A DNA stretch of 64,000 nt from Corbicula japonica (GCA_038501625.1 JAZAYU010000081.1:1550001-1614000); one strand, 5' to 3'. Positions 33,880 to 46,779 are shown, counted from the first letter of the stretch. The notes: generated from the letters alone by a model not told the origin. Translations and numbers: made by a program.

Positions 33880-34153
33880 GAGATTCTGTAATAACTTCAA
33901 GTTCTGTGCGCAATAATGTTGCCCGAATCTGAGTCATTATGTAGAGATTTTGGTCAACGTGGAGAAAGACCCCAGAAGCCCCACCTAGCATTATTTCAGG
34001 CACGGACGGGAACATTGGTAGAACCAACGACCTTCGGCAATCTAGCTGGACAGCTTCCTCACGTGAGGGATTGCGAGTCCAAGACTTGAACCTACAGTGT
34101 TGAGCGGGCATGTGAGTGTCACCCAATGATATTTACCACTGAGCAATTGACGC
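33880..34153 (-). mobile_element. SINE with tRNA-like head and conserved central region
   Basis: Read on the minus strand, a tRNA-like head (GGCGTCAATTGCTCAGTGGTAAA with A box, then GGTTCAAGTCTTGG as B box) is followed by CTCACGTGAGGAAGCTGTCC, CCGAAGGTCGTTGGTTCTACC, CCTGAAATAATGC and GGGGTCTTTCTCCACG. The last four are phrases I associate with a widespread bivalve SINE group. No poly(A) or clear target duplication was seen. Confidence 0.55.
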
Positions 34154-34234
34154 CAATTAACTGAGTCAGTTAAAATAGGTTATCGGGCAAAACAAAACAT
34201 ACTGCCTTGAGATGGTCTAACTTTGAACATCTGA

Positions 34235-34480
34235 TGTTCACTTTCAATACGCGCGTTTGTGAAGATTCAGTTACTTTATAAAGTCATGTCCCGCCTTCAA
34301 CGAGTGCAAGTTTGGGTGTTGTTTTCCACCATCAATGTATACGTACAATTAGGCTGTTATTTCAGACACCTTGGCAGAACCTTTGACCTTCCGCAAGCTA
34401 GACTGATACATTTATTTCATGAAAGATACCGACTAATCGAATCCACGCGAGGACTCGAACCAACGGTGATTGATATTTAG
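34235..34480. mobile_element. Decayed SINE related to its neighbour
   Basis: CCACCATCAATGTATACG, ACACCTTGGCAGAACCTTTGACC, CTTCCGCAAGCTAGACTGATA and CGCGAGGACTCGAACC correspond to the same SINE core (centre, then B-box end), in the same orientation as the copy at 33880-34153. Divergence is strong. Confidence 0.45.
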
Positions 34481-34757
34481 TGAACATAACAACGGCTTAG
34501 CGGCGGCTTTCAAGCCTGATACAGTCTCAGAAAATCACACCTGGTCTCTTCATACTTTACCCTAGATAAAAAAATATCGCTTGTGATTGGTCTATCTTAA
34601 GACTGGTCTATATGGTTCAAGTGCGGATAGGTGCTTTGATAGAAAAAATCCAAAACAAGAAAGTTTTTTTTCATAAAATTAGTTCAAGCAATTAAAACTT
34701 AAACTGTAATACGAGTTTTCGAGTAAATCGTTAAGGATGTTATAGTAATCGGCTTAC

Positions 34758-34829
34758 CTTTTCCTTCAGAACATAAGTTGTGAGATAAATTTTGCCCCTA
34801 GCTTTGATGTACCAAGGAAAGTCATCCAT
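34758..34829 (-). CDS. Candidate first coding exon, 24 codons
   Basis: The ATG at 34829 is in a good context (AAAATGG) with an in-frame TAA about ten codons upstream. The 72-nt frame encodes MDDFPWYIKARGK..VLKEK and ends at donor GAAAAG|GTAAGC in phase 0, close to the consensus. It may join the terminal exon candidate at 30674-30757. I recognise no family. Confidence 0.35.
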
Positions 34830-35300
34830 TTTCCTTCTTTTCTTAAGTCCAATACTTTAAAACACCCTCCAGCACGTTCAGCGTCCCTGACAACCGAATT
34901 AATAGTTGCAATTTGTCCGAAGATCTTTTTTCAGCTCTTAACAGATTCTGTCATCGATAATCCATCGTGAGTCTAACAAGTTTTGCAATTATGTTATCAA
35001 ATTACACTGTGGACATGTTACTTAGAAAAAAATCTGCTTTTTGTGTCTGTAATATATGATTCTATGTCCAACGAAACCTGTTTACTGTCATAATCAAACA
35101 ATGACGATCAGTTTGTTATTGTGTTTGCTTATCAACAATATTTCAAACATTTGCAAGTACTTGATAAAACGAAAAGGTTCTTAAAACCATATGAAAGGTG
35201 AAGAAATGAACATTTAAACACAAGTATTTGCACATGCACGAAATCTCCCACTGCGGTCGTGTGGAGTTGTCGCATTCTTAAACTACTATGCTTTTTGTCG

Positions 35301-35486
35301 TCATTCCATTATAGGCAAGTTTGTTTGGAGTAAAATAAAACACATATAGCCGATGGTGTAGATGATCCTAAACCGGAACCATATTTGGCAACAAATAGTT
35401 TGCCGCTTCTCTGCCAATTCTATTCCTAACAAACTGGCTCTGTCGTTCTGCATGTATCTAGTTATGTAGTGCTGTCCCACGGTCAT
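35301..35486 (-). CDS. Candidate small ORF, 61 aa
   Basis: ATG to TGA gives 61 residues (begins MTVGQHYITRYMQ) with relatively coding-like composition, several Cys and Arg and a possible C-terminal hydrophobic stretch (IIYTIGYMCFILL). There is no supporting splice site or upstream signal. It could be chance. Confidence 0.15.
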   Translation of the reverse strand: MTVGQHYITRYMQNDRASLLGIELAEKRQTICCQIWFRFRIIYTIGYMCFILLQTNLPIME

Positions 35487-35699
35487 AATATTTTACCAAT
35501 TGAGTTAATTGTAACCTTATTCAGAGGTCCCCTAGATCAATTTTGTTTTCGTATATTTGTTGCTTTGTCATCGTAAGATGTTGTGACATCATCAGGTTAT
35601 TGCACAGTCATGGTTTAACCATATTGTGTTGAAATCACACTTTCTTTGTTACAGTCACTAAGTAGTGTTTACTTTTCGACAACTGTTGTCTTATTGCAA

Positions 35700-36180
35700 T
35701 AACTAGTGTTGTCGTCGTAATTTGAAACAATGTCACTCGTACTGCTACGTTTTCATTATGTCTTTTTGTCATCTTGTAACATTATCGTCGTGTTTTTATT
35801 TACATGATCTAGAGTAAAAGGGCTTTTTGTCACGTGTTTTGTTGTTGTGATGTAACAGCGTTGTGTTATCGTCGTAATGTCACTCTTACTGTCACGTTGT
35901 TGTCATGTCTTGTTGTCATCTTGTAACACTCTGTTCGTGTTTTTATTTACATGATCTAGTGTAGTAGCTCTTTTGTCACGTGTTGTCTTGTTGTGATGTA
36001 ATAACGTTGTGTTGTCGTCGCAGTTTGCAACAATGTCACTCTTACTGTCACATTGTTTTCATGTCTTGTTCGTATTTACGTGACGTCGAATAGTAGCACT
36101 TTATTTTTGTCACGTTTTGTCTATTTGGTGTTATTCCGTTGGGTTGTCGTCGTATGTTTTAAAAATGTCACGTTGACGCA
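35700..36180. repeat. ~150-bp tandem repeat, about three copies
   Basis: Phrases TGTCACTCTTACTGTCACGTTG, TTTTTATTTACATGATCTAG and TTTGTCACGTGTTGTCTTGTTGTGATGTAA recur at about 150-bp spacing, with the last copy shortened. The CACGTG core repeats in each unit. Confidence 0.65.
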
Positions 36181-36189
36181 GCAGCCTTT

Positions 36190-37320
36190 TGTCACTTATG
36201 TGACATATTGGCAGCAACATTTAATCAACAACACGACACGACCGCAGAAGTGCAACTGAAGATTTAAAAAATGCACGACTATTTTTCTTGATCTGACATT
36301 GCTTGTAAAAAAAAAGTCAAACGCAGAAATAAAAATAATCAACAAAAATATTAACACTTCATTAACACCACATTAATTCCCCTTTATATTTGCTAAAGAA
36401 ATTAACCCTAACAATATTTGTATAATTTCAAACTTTATTCAAACATCTTAACAGCACTGTTAAGATGCCATCATGGGGTTAGACGTATTGAAATTTAATG
36501 AAAGGGTGTACGCTGACATTTAATTGTACGATGAATAACAATGAATCCCACATCGATCGGGTCGTTCAATTTATCAAAATATCTTTTAAAATTAAAGTGA
36601 GGTTGCAATTCAATATAACGTATGCAATACCACCATACAAAAGGCGCCCTTTCTGCAAACAGTATTCATACGGGTTTGTTTACAGTGCAGATTTTTAAAA
36701 ATATGATTGTTATAGGATGGAAAAGTGCATTATAAATATAGAATTTAATTAAATTTCTTAAAAAACTGTTCAAACATCTGTGTCAGATGATCGTATAAGG
36801 TGACTGTTAAATTCCAACAGATTTCTAACACTTGTCAATTATTGAACCAAGTTCGCCTTAGTTAATAGGTAGTTTAAAGATACACAAACAGACACACTGA
36901 CACAGACAGACTGACAGATACAGACACTTAAACAAACAGACATACAGACGCAAAAAAATATTTGACAATTGAATGTTGGAGTATGTTTTTGTGATCACGA
37001 ACTAAAATCAAAGATATAATAATTTAGTTAAAGGCACATTGTCCTTGAAAAGGATCTCTTATTTTTACTTTTTTCACTTTCGATAAAATATCAAAAACTA
37101 TCACATTAAATTTTAAGACATTGACTTTTTTAATTTAATCTTAAAATAAATTTTAAAATGCAGGTGATAGAGATCGGTATGATTTAAAAAAAATTGATAC
37201 AAAAAGGGCAATAAACTGTGCGAGCGAGGGATAAGGATAGGCATGGTGAAGTGGTGAGGGAGGTCAATCAACTTTGCTTATCATAGTTCACAAGTGTACC
37301 AAGTTTCAAACCTTTAGTTT
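36190..37320. other. No gene recognised
   Basis: AT-rich sequence with an imperfect CAGACA-rich simple run at about 36885-36950. No supported gene. Confidence 0.4.
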
Positions 37321-37328
37321 TAGTATTA

Positions 37329-37570
37329 GGCCAGGGAAAATAAATTATTAGATTCTCATCCGGATTTTGGGAAAAAAGGGGCGGTGGGCACTTTTTAATT
37401 TTTATTTTTTCTAAACGAAATACCCTAAGAAGGTATTTCGGGATGGTCTAAACCCCTTCTATACGGAACAGAATATGTTTCGATTTTTTTACCAATAAAT
37501 TTTTTTGGGGCGGGTGGTTTTGGACAGGGGCGGGCGGGGATGAGAATCTAAAATATTTTTTTCTCTGGCC
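37329..37570. mobile_element. MITE with 33-bp inverted ends and TTA duplications
   Basis: GGCCAGGGAAAATAAATTATTAGATTCTCATCC and the reverse complement of GGATGAGAATCTAAAATATTTTTTTCTCTGGCC match over about 33 bp. TTA flanks both ends (37326-37328 and 37571-37573), the hallmark of transposition. The centre has a second hairpin (CGAAATACC..GGTATTTCG) and G-rich tracts. At 242 bp it encodes no protein. Confidence 0.75.
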
Positions 37571-37579
37571 TTATGTAGG

Positions 37580-40020
37580 GCAAAATTTAACCCCAAAAGG
37601 AGTTAATACGAGCAAAATGTAGTAGTACTTGACACCCAACCAGGGATTAATGACGATTTCAAAACTGCAGTAACAGTTATATACAAATTTTAAGTTGTAC
37701 ATAACATGATAACCTTAGGTCCAAAAAGAGCTATAATTTTATGAAAATGCAAACTAAGTTATCGAACTTGTCCTGCTAACATAAGATATGATGGCAAATA
37801 AGAGTACGATGTTCCAAAGTTATAATGTAAGAATTAGGGAAAAATATAGCATAAGGTAGTAGCATCACTCAAAATTAACTATAAACTCGACGTTGAAAAG
37901 GGGTCTATAATTTGTTTAATATGATGTTCAGAATTATGGTTTATGACATACAAACTCGGAATGTGATGCTTAACAAGTGAACCCAGCTTGAAAGCTACAT
38001 AGCAAATGGAGTTTGTAAGAAATGACAAAACAAGCAAAACTTTATCATACATCTTCGAAGAGTTAGTAGAATAGTTCGACATTTCTCCGAATAGTCCGAC
38101 GCGCTAAAAACGTGCTTTGTCAATGAAAAAACACCAAACGTCATTTTTGCAAGTAACGAAAATTTTATGAAGTGGAAAAAAATATGGTATATATTTAAAG
38201 GACTCGATTCGAATGGACCACTTAAAAATACAGCGTTATTTGGTTTAATGCAAGCTTTATTCAGCTACTCAAAACGTGTTTTTCTAACAGATTGCAAAAA
38301 AAAGTTTTAAAAAAACCCAACAAACTATTCAACGTTTCCGTTTTGCACCAATAGTTTATTACGCATACATTCATATAATGCTTAAAATGTAAAAGATATT
38401 TGATATTTTTTCCTTAATATTATACGACCATATTAAATTGTACTTGTGGAGGTACTGATTTACCCAATCATTAATACATATAATGCACCTGTTTATACCT
38501 AAAGCTTCTAAAATGCAAAACAGTAACATTATCGAACGTGTACACATAAACATTGTTGAAATTCATTTCCATATACAACTATAAATAAACAATCAATTCA
38601 GACAAGCTTAATTGCGGGTTCGCTCCCAGCTAGAGGCACTATCATTTTAAGTCTACATTCTTTCTTTGACTTAATATATTTTCATATAAACATAATTTAT
38701 ATGGCACCTGACGGAAATTAAGCGAATGCTTCTGAAACCTTCTAGACAATTTAGATTACAAAGATGAAAGGGACTAAAAGTTCGTCTTTTTAATAATCGT
38801 ACTTTGTCAATATTCCATGAAAGAGCTGCTTTAAAACCATCTGCAAAACAATCAATTTTCATTGATGCAATGAAAGATAAAAGGAATTCTGACTTAAAAG
38901 AGTTAACGTTTCATTATATCTCATACAAATCAAACTAATAAAATCTTTATAAATGATACGATATGTTATGACATCCAAAGTATGTTGCTAGCATAACGTC
39001 ATCCCAACGTTATAAATGGGTTTAATGTACTGCATGAAACAAACTTTCCTATTAATAAGTCAGATATGATCATTCTCGGACTTCATTCATCACTATAAAT
39101 GAGGTGAACGAACCTAATCATCAGTAGTTCTCATGTAACCGACGACGGATTTTTTTACCGTGAATTTCGATATATGCGCAGTTTATGGGGACATCTTATT
39201 ATAAGGCTAAACTTCATGACAAATTGTGACAGTTGCCCCTAAACACCTCTATCCCTTACATTTCGGGTTGTATTCGCTCTTGACGGGCCGGGCCTCCTTA
39301 ACGACGTTTATTTGTTTGTGCTATTTCCGGCTGATCGCAAAACAACATGTATAATTTTTATGGCAATAAAGAACTTCGACTTGACTTGACTTTGGCTACA
39401 TGTCAAAACAAATTTCTGGCACGGGTGGACATCTTGTATTATACAAGAAATTCATGAAAATAATCCCTCTACGAAATCTTGTCAATTAGCAGTAATATTT
39501 TCTTTGATTTATAGATTTATCTTTTTCTTTCAGACTGAACACCTAATATCTCACCATTTTGCCATTTAGTAGCTATAAAAATTCTGATATAAAAACAACA
39601 CTTTTCGATTCTGTAACTACATTGTATAATAAGCAATTCCCGATACACTTAAAAAGAATTTGATTTTTTATATCAGAAAATCATATTGTATGTTTGGTAT
39701 GAGAACATGGATTTTCAGATGCATTGTACTAGAAATCGACATTTCGATTTTAGAAACTAATGCAAGGTGTCTCATAGAGACTTGTTTCCTCTACACTGAA
39801 CAAGTCACATCTACATCAATATTCTCATATTCATTCCGGAAGGAATTAACCATAATCCATGAAATCTTATCCTGTGATTAGTTTTATTATACTTGAATGA
39901 ACGGAGCTTTAAAATCGATCTGGCTTTTCTTAGACTGTCGTCAATTACCGCTCAGTCGCTCAATTAATGGAATCGGTCGCCAAAGCCGTATAATTAATAT
40001 ATACAAAATCTATATTATAG
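37580..40020. other. Intergenic, little recognised
   Basis: AT-rich. TAGCTGGGAGCGAACCC (inverted) at 38616-38636 matches 24257. Near 39285-39395 a GC-richer stretch ends AATAAAGAACTTCGACTTGACTTGACTTTGG, which looks like a retroposon 3' end with a short tandem tail. Confidence 0.4.
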
Positions 40021-40028
40021 ACTAGTTC

Positions 40029-40260
40029 AGTGTTAAGTCAGTTGGATATAATTATGGTTCAGGCCCCTCACAACAGTGAGTTCGAGCCCTCCTGAAGTCG
40101 GAATATCTATTTTAATCCTGCGTGCGTGTGGAGCGCCGGTGGTTCTTAGTGACTTTTATGTTTACCATGGTATGACGTTGCGCACAGTGTTCGACTATTA
40201 GGCGTAACGTCATTTCAGCGCTCAGGACGTCGTATTGGGGCAACAAACAAATAAGAATTG
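40029..40260 (+). mobile_element. Possible tRNA-headed SINE
   Basis: TAGTTCAGTGTTAAGTCAGTTGG fits an A box and GTGAGTTCGAGCCCTCC fits a B box, spaced as in a tRNA head, followed by a GC-richer body of about 150 bp (GTGGAGCGCCGGTGG..). No terminal repeat was identified. Confidence 0.4.
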
Positions 40261-40264
40261 TAGT

Positions 40265-43200
40265 ACAACTTAATAAAAGTTTGCATTTTTTAATGTCGTT
40301 TGCAAGTATATATTAACATACATTTTACCATTCAAAAGTGAACGAACGTGTATTACTTAACATGTTGAAAATATTCACTACAAATATAAGAGACAAACTG
40401 AAGCATCATGTTTTCTTAACCGCAATGCATCATAAGTACCTGCAATTTAATTTAATGATATACTTTTAAGTGTCGAAAATAAGAAACTGAAAACAAACCG
40501 AACTGTTTGTTGTTGTTTTTTTTTTGGTGGGGGGGATATAAAGAAAAAAGTTTACACTTAGTTCTGACATAAAATATAACAGCGTAGGTTAAAGCCTTTA
40601 AACCCCTTTTGTCAATGCTTTATATTTCGTTTTCTTTTTAAGTTATTATTTATTCATTCATTACACTAGAAGATAGCATAACATATTAATATAAAACACG
40701 GTTATATCAGCAACTGCATATCGAGCTCCACCATTTCTTTTCTTTTTCGTGATGATAATAATCTGACAGGCCTACACATTTTATAGAACTAGCTCGCTTA
40801 TGCATTTCTCCGTGATTGTTGTAGTCGAGTTTGTTCCAAGAAATATGCGCAATAGGGCACTTCGTCTTCGTGGGGATTTAGGGAGTGCTTTTTCTATCCG
40901 TACAGGCGGACAAAATGTTTCAAACAATCACTGCACTTAAATGATATAATTTCTATCTAGATTATATAACTCAATTGAAATTAGGAGAAATAACAAAACA
41001 ATCAGATTTTGACGTTATCTGACGCCGCCAAAAATGTGACAGTTCACATTATTGCTAGACATGAATTTGTATCGGTAGCGTTTTAACTATAACTCTATAT
41101 ACCACAAAGTATATATGTAAAGATAAAGCGAAAAAATTACAAGATCAAAACAGGTTTGTTTCTCATAATAATAAACGGCACTTTTCATACTTCTACCGGA
41201 ACAAACGTCAATTTTAGAAAAAGTGCAAATTTTATAGATTTTCACAATTTTGCTAGACACATATATTTTAAAACTGTCGTTTAAGTAAAGTGATCATTTA
41301 ATTTGTTTTTATATGGAAACGTAGAAGAGGAAAATACAACTTCTTCATGTGTTAATCAAACCATAACCGTTTCCCTTGTGTATATAAATATCGTTTAAAA
41401 CATGAGCTCCGTTAAAATGCACAAAAATGGGACAAATTACTCCATCTTAGAAAATATTCTGTATTGCGACTTCCAGCATTTTGAATTACATTCCGTTGAT
41501 GATGGTATCAACAGGTGTGATGTCACCGTCAATGGTCAAAATTGTGTGGGCTTCGTTCAATTTATAAACAAACTGCAGCATTTTCCCGAACAAAACTATT
41601 AGTCGCGTGTTCCGCTGGGACACGCCAAAAACGATGTTAGCTCACTATTTATGAATTTATATTCAAACAGCATTTCATTTTTTTAAATCAAGGAATACTT
41701 CCGTAATCGGAAAAATTTTTCCTTCATTTCATATATAATATGTTGTAAAATTAACAGCATACGTTTAATCAATCTACGCCGAAGTTTAAAATACCCCCGA
41801 TAGACGTCAGTAGTCGAAGTCTGTGCGCAACGTCCATGCGAGGCAATATGAATCCCCTCCACCCAACCCTCTCACAAATAAACATACAATGTCTTCAAAT
41901 TTCCATTTATTGGTTTGCGGACGACATGAACTCTTTGACGATCTTCAATGAGCTTGTCATCTATCTCCAACTAGTAGGAATTCTTTGAATACTACAGTAT
42001 GTTACAGAATATGAAAATATCTTTATATATTGTATGAATCTTTCAATTAAGTGTATGATGTTCTTTTTAATAAGTGTTAAAGTTATGTCTTGTTTATTTA
42101 AGTTATAAAAAAGGATCCTTATGTTGTTAATTTGACTTCAACACTGGATATCAGATTCTCGTCTATTAAAACTATTTGTCTGAAAGTTCTTGTGGCCCCT
42201 TACTGTACATTGCATATCTGCAAGTCGAAAACGTTTCAACAAAAATCAGTCGTGATGATGATGTTGACGGTGATGTTTCGTTGGCGTTAACGAGGGCAAG
42301 CTGCTGCTGCTGCGGAAAAAGATAATGGCAACGAATGGTATGAATTTAAATGTGTGATATATATACGGTCAGACATTTATCGCTAATTTGCACAAATGTA
42401 CATGTCACGTGAAGACAGGTGTGATTAATTCGGCCGAATATGTCACACACGTGTGACATATACGTTTTGTGACATATACGGTCTAACAGACTCTGCCCAC
42501 ATAACATTCTGCCCTCGTATCAGAATAACATTCGATACGAGAAGAGACTCGGGCCCGCGTAACGTAGTTATTTAAAGCATATTAAATAACATAATCCCAG
42601 TTAAATAGGATAAAACCACAAGTGATGGAATTACGATCATTACCCATATAATTTACCAAATATTCCAAGGTCTTATTAAGCTGCACTATTCAACTTAAAC
42701 TAAACCGTTCCTCTAAAACAAGCTTTTCAGGATACCTTTTATCTGACCAATTTTCCAATTCAGTGTTCTTAAAAAAGAACAATTCTAAATATTTACTATG
42801 CTATGAAAGTGAACACAATGACATTGGCTTCGAATTCCAACACATTAATAAAGTAATGCAGATCATCAAACATTTATTATCGTTATTAAAACAATAACCA
42901 ACAGTTCGTATTAACTTTGCCGTTCCGTTTACTCATCATTCGTCTTAATGTATTTGATGATATTTCATACGAAAGGTCTAAAAATATACGAATGCTCGTA
43001 ACAGTTTAGTTATTTTGGAATGTGCATTAAGTTTGTAACAATAAGGGAATAAGATGCCCACGCACTTAACATGTGGGGTGGGGTGGGCCAAAATATGTCC
43101 ATACAATATTGGAATAAAGATGTAATAAAGGATATTCCTATGTGGGAATAAAAGGTGATGCATACACGAGCTTCCTTCATGCGAATAAAGTGCTTTGAAA

Positions 43201-43870
43201 TATCCTGTGTTGTTTTATCTGGTCCTTAAATCTCGTCATTTTGAGATGTTTTATGATAGAAACCAAAACAGTTAACCGTTGATAGAATTGTAAATTTTGT
43301 AAAATTGTAAAATTGTTAAGGTGCTGTGTCAATTGTCATTGCACTGTCATTGATAAAAAAGAAAATTATCAAAATGTCTGTAACGGTAAAATGCAGTTCT
43401 GTTGAATAAATCGCTGTACAACTCAATTTCATTAATGTATGTTTATTTTACATACGCTAAGAAAAGTTAGAACAATAAAGAAAAATAGTAAGACCTAAAA
43501 ATCCCTAAAATTCTATTATTCTATTCGAAACCAAACACAAACCAAACACAATTTAAATGTCTTTATGAGTAATGAGTTACAGACAACAATATGTAAGGGA
43601 CTTTAATCTTAAAAGTGTATATAATGTGAGATATTTGCAAAAGTGTGTTTGACCTTCCACTTCCTCGTCGTGAAAATGATTTCTCTCTTCAAAAATGATA
43701 GTCTTTTTTCAAGGTCCTTACATATTGTTGTCGGTATCATTTTACTCATTTGGGCATTTGAATTGTTGTTTTGTATCGCTTCGTTTTTGTGTTTGATTGC
43801 AAATAGAAATTTAGGGATTTTTAGATCTAACTATTTTTCTTTACTGTTCTTAATTCTCTTAACGAATGTA
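40265..43870. other. Intergenic, nothing supported
   Basis: AT-rich with small structures only: a hairpin ATATGTCACA..TGTGACATAT near 42438 and a short CTG run near 42300. The 66-codon ORF at 41402-41602 has no other support. Confidence 0.4.
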
Positions 43871-43879
43871 AAATAAACA

Positions 43880-44085
43880 TACACTTACAGCACTGAGTTG
43901 TGCAAAGTTTGGGCTGAATGTTGATGTCATAGCCGTACATTCGTGAATGCACATCTGAATGTCCAACCCACAGCTAAACATTGAGGAACTTACCTTTTTG
44001 AATGCCGAGCTGATTGTCCAACCCAAAGCTAAATATGGCATGCAGAGCTGAATGTCGATTGCACAGCTATGCATTGAATGTCGAT
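43880..44085. repeat. Imperfect tandem repeat (GCTGAATGTCGA-like)
   Basis: ATTCAGCTCTGCAT/ATTCAGATGTGCATT and CCAACCCA(C/A)AGCTAAA-type phrases recur three to four times in about 200 bp. One minus-strand donor-like AAAAAG|GTAAGT lies inside, but the phase does not continue the neighbouring exon. Confidence 0.4.
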
Positions 44086-44195
44086 CTGCGATCTACGATT
44101 GCATTGTAAACTTCACACATATACTCTACTGATCTTTCAAAAACTTTAGTCGCATAACATAAGGTAAGTTAGCAGACAAAATAATGCAGACTTAC

Positions 44196-44387
44196 CCAGA
44201 TTGTTGGCTCCCGTAGGTTGAAAAAAGTCTTTTCTCTCTGGGACAAATACGTGCTCTCGCGTGATAGATACGTGCTGTCACGTGACAGATGAATATTGTC
44301 ACGTGCACGAAGAATATTGTCCAGTGGAGATGCACGTAGTTTCATAAGTTCCCTCGGGATATGAAGTCTGTCGTGTTTTCCTGGCAT
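44196..44387 (-). CDS. Candidate first coding exon, 64 codons
   Basis: The ATG at 44387 (GAAAATGCC) opens MPGKHDRLHIPREL.. and continues through a small internal repeat, LSRDSTYLSRESTYLSQRE, to EPTIW, then a strong donor CTGG|GTAAGT in phase 0. An acceptor CCCTTGCAG sits at 44411-44412, so this exon probably starts at 44410 with a short untranslated lead containing a three-codon upstream ORF. Composition is clearly coding-like. It is basic and rich in Arg, Leu and Ser, with no recognised domain. The next coding exon was not found. Confidence 0.45.
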
Positions 44388-44782
44388 TTTCAGGCGTTAA
44401 TGATCCATTTCTGCAAGGGATATATTTATTTAAGAACGCCTTTAATTGTATACAGGAAATAAATAGTCATGCTAATGTAGTCAACAGTTTATCATCCAGA
44501 GATTGTAGGTTCTAGTCCTGGCAAGGATAAGATGTTTTTTCCAGTTTTCACACTGGGAGTATTGCATAAAACGCTGATTGACAAGGACTAATGTTCGAAG
44601 CTTGTTTGATTGTAAAATCTTACTCTGGTGCATACGTAATGGGGTGTAACGATATAACGTCATTTCCCAGCGCTTTTAACTAGGCATATTACTGTGAGTG
44701 TAATCTTTTTCAACTACTGTTCTTTATTGTCTATGACAACATTTTTTAAATGAACTCTATTGTCGTTATGATGATCACCAGT

Positions 44783-45060
44783 ATTGTCTCTGACGTCCTA
44801 TTATTATCCTCACCACCATCACTGCTATCATCATCATCGTAATCATCATCATCATCATCAGCAGCAGCAGCAGCATCACCACCACCACTACCACCGTCAC
44901 CACCACCACCGTCACCACCATCATTATCATCATCATCATCCCCATCATCATCATCACAACCATCATCCTCATCATCATCACAAATATTATCATCACCATC
45001 ATCGTCATCATCACCAACAATAACATTAATAACAACAACAACAACATTATCTTCATCGTA
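44783..45060. repeat. Compound CAT/CAC/CAG trinucleotide microsatellite
   Basis: Interrupted runs of CAT, CAC, CAG and ACC over about 280 bp create open frames in several phases. Frame openness here is an artefact of trinucleotide periodicity. Confidence 0.9.
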
Positions 45061-45172
45061 ATTCATCGTTTTCCTGATCATCATTGCCGTCGTCGTCATA
45101 ATCATAGCTGCCAGACTAATTAATACACTAGTGAGTTCAACAACTTAACAAATATTATAAGACATAACCTAC

Positions 45173-45217
45173 CTGTTAAGCAGAGCCACCGAAGTGTCTG
45201 TGTTTTCAATATTTATA
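45173..45217 (-). promoter_or_regulatory. Candidate TATA box and leader exon
   Basis: On the minus strand GGATATAAAT at 45211-45220 precedes CACTTCGGTGGCTCTGCTTAACAG, which ends at a good donor (CAG|GTAGGT) at 45173. A start site about 30 bp after the TATA would give a very short leader exon spliced to the acceptor at 44411. Geometry is plausible but short. Confidence 0.25.
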
Positions 45218-45219
45218 TC

Positions 45220-46770
45220 CAAACTCACAGATAGACGCGTGATCTGACTAAAAGATCATTCTCAATTGATAATCCTTATATTTATATGACAATAAAGTTA
45301 AAAAGTACAAATAAGGAACTTTGATCAAACAGATAACCGCAGATCGAATGTTTTACTAAATTCGAATTGCATAAAAGGGTAATTGTAGTCAAGTGTCTGG
45401 TAAATAAAGGAAAAACTTGTTTGTCTTTTTAAGCAATCGAATTCCATTGAACCGTTCCTTTAAAAATTGATAAAAAGTTGCGTAATTTTACATAAATTAA
45501 TTTAATAGGTAACGATCGTTTTGTCAAAACAAAACTAACGTCTCAGTGATTTTATACTAAAGCTTAAATAACTATTTATTTTACAACCTACAGAAAGCCG
45601 CCGAATCTCTGAAATAAAAAGCTGTATTTAAAGTTTTAAATATTTACATTTGAATGGTATTTTAATGATGAGAGCCTATACCTGCTCTAAATATTAAATA
45701 TATTTCTATTTTATACCATCACAAGCAATTTTTAATCTTGAGCGTGAAATAGCTACATCCAATTTCGCGAAGAAAGGATCAATAAATAATTTAAAGAGAA
45801 TGATTCGATCCTAATTTATTTTCATTCTTTTAATAAAAGTTAAATAATTAAATCAGTAATAAACGGGGTTATAACGAGGGTATAGGAATGTTTCAATTGA
45901 AATCTCCATATGCCATAAAACATGACTAAAAGCACTTGATGGCTCTACATTCATACTTATACAAATGAAGTTAATTGGTAATACAATATTTAAAATGCAA
46001 TTCCGTTTCAAAGAGCGTCGTAAATTCTCAATAAATTGATAGGGTCAAACATTTCAATGAAACTTAACCTACAGACATCCGATACGGCGTTACTTACGGT
46101 GTCTTTTATCTTAAAAACATTAAGAATATTAATAACTCATTAATGGAACCAAGAACATTTGTTTGATGTCGCGGAAAAAATAAAACATGAGACTGGTCGT
46201 AAATCATTCTTTTGAATGTTTAAAAAGTAATTTATGTCACTTACGTGCTAAGTATTACTCTAAATGCCTTCCAAAGTAAAAATATACGAGAGTTTACATA
46301 GGCCATATTTTGGACATACCCCTACCAAGCTTGAAAAATGTCGTTGCATAAGGGCCGTATACAGTTTGTCAACCAGTTCCTGTTAACCTTTATATCCATT
46401 GTGAAAAAATATTTTAAAAGCAATAAATTAATGTGAATTTTGTTTTTTGTTTTATAGTATGCAAGAAGTGTTACCAAAATATGTTGCAATTATTTTAGTC
46501 TCCGCACGCTTTTTTTATTTCCACAAATGTAGCAATTATTGTCAAACTCATTTAAACCAATTCCGGCTAATTCAATCAGTTCCGAAAAAAATCGGGGGAC
46601 ATCTCTCAAAGTGTTTTATGTTAGATTTGACAGCTGTGTACTTGTTTTGACAGACCGAATACATTTTCACTCTTAAGAGTTCAAAATAGTTCCGAAAATA
46701 ATGTGTAATAATTAAAATAACACAATTGTGCAGTAAGGTAGTTATTTTGATTAAAGTGTTACCAACAGCA
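45220..46770. other. Intergenic, nothing recognised
   Basis: AT-rich sequence without a supported feature. Confidence 0.4.
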
Positions 46771-46779
46771 GTAAAGCAC

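Noticed and set aside
41402..41602. 66-codon gene
   Set aside because: No promoter, splice site, domain or clear composition difference; likely chance.
43859..44074. Second coding exon for the gene at 44196-44387
   Set aside because: A donor-like AAAAAG|GTAAGT is present, but the only open phase does not match the phase-0 end of the first exon, and the sequence is a decayed tandem repeat.
44746..45105. Asp-rich, Met-rich and His-rich ORFs up to 119 codons
   Set aside because: These are translations of a compound trinucleotide microsatellite in several frames; no coding support.
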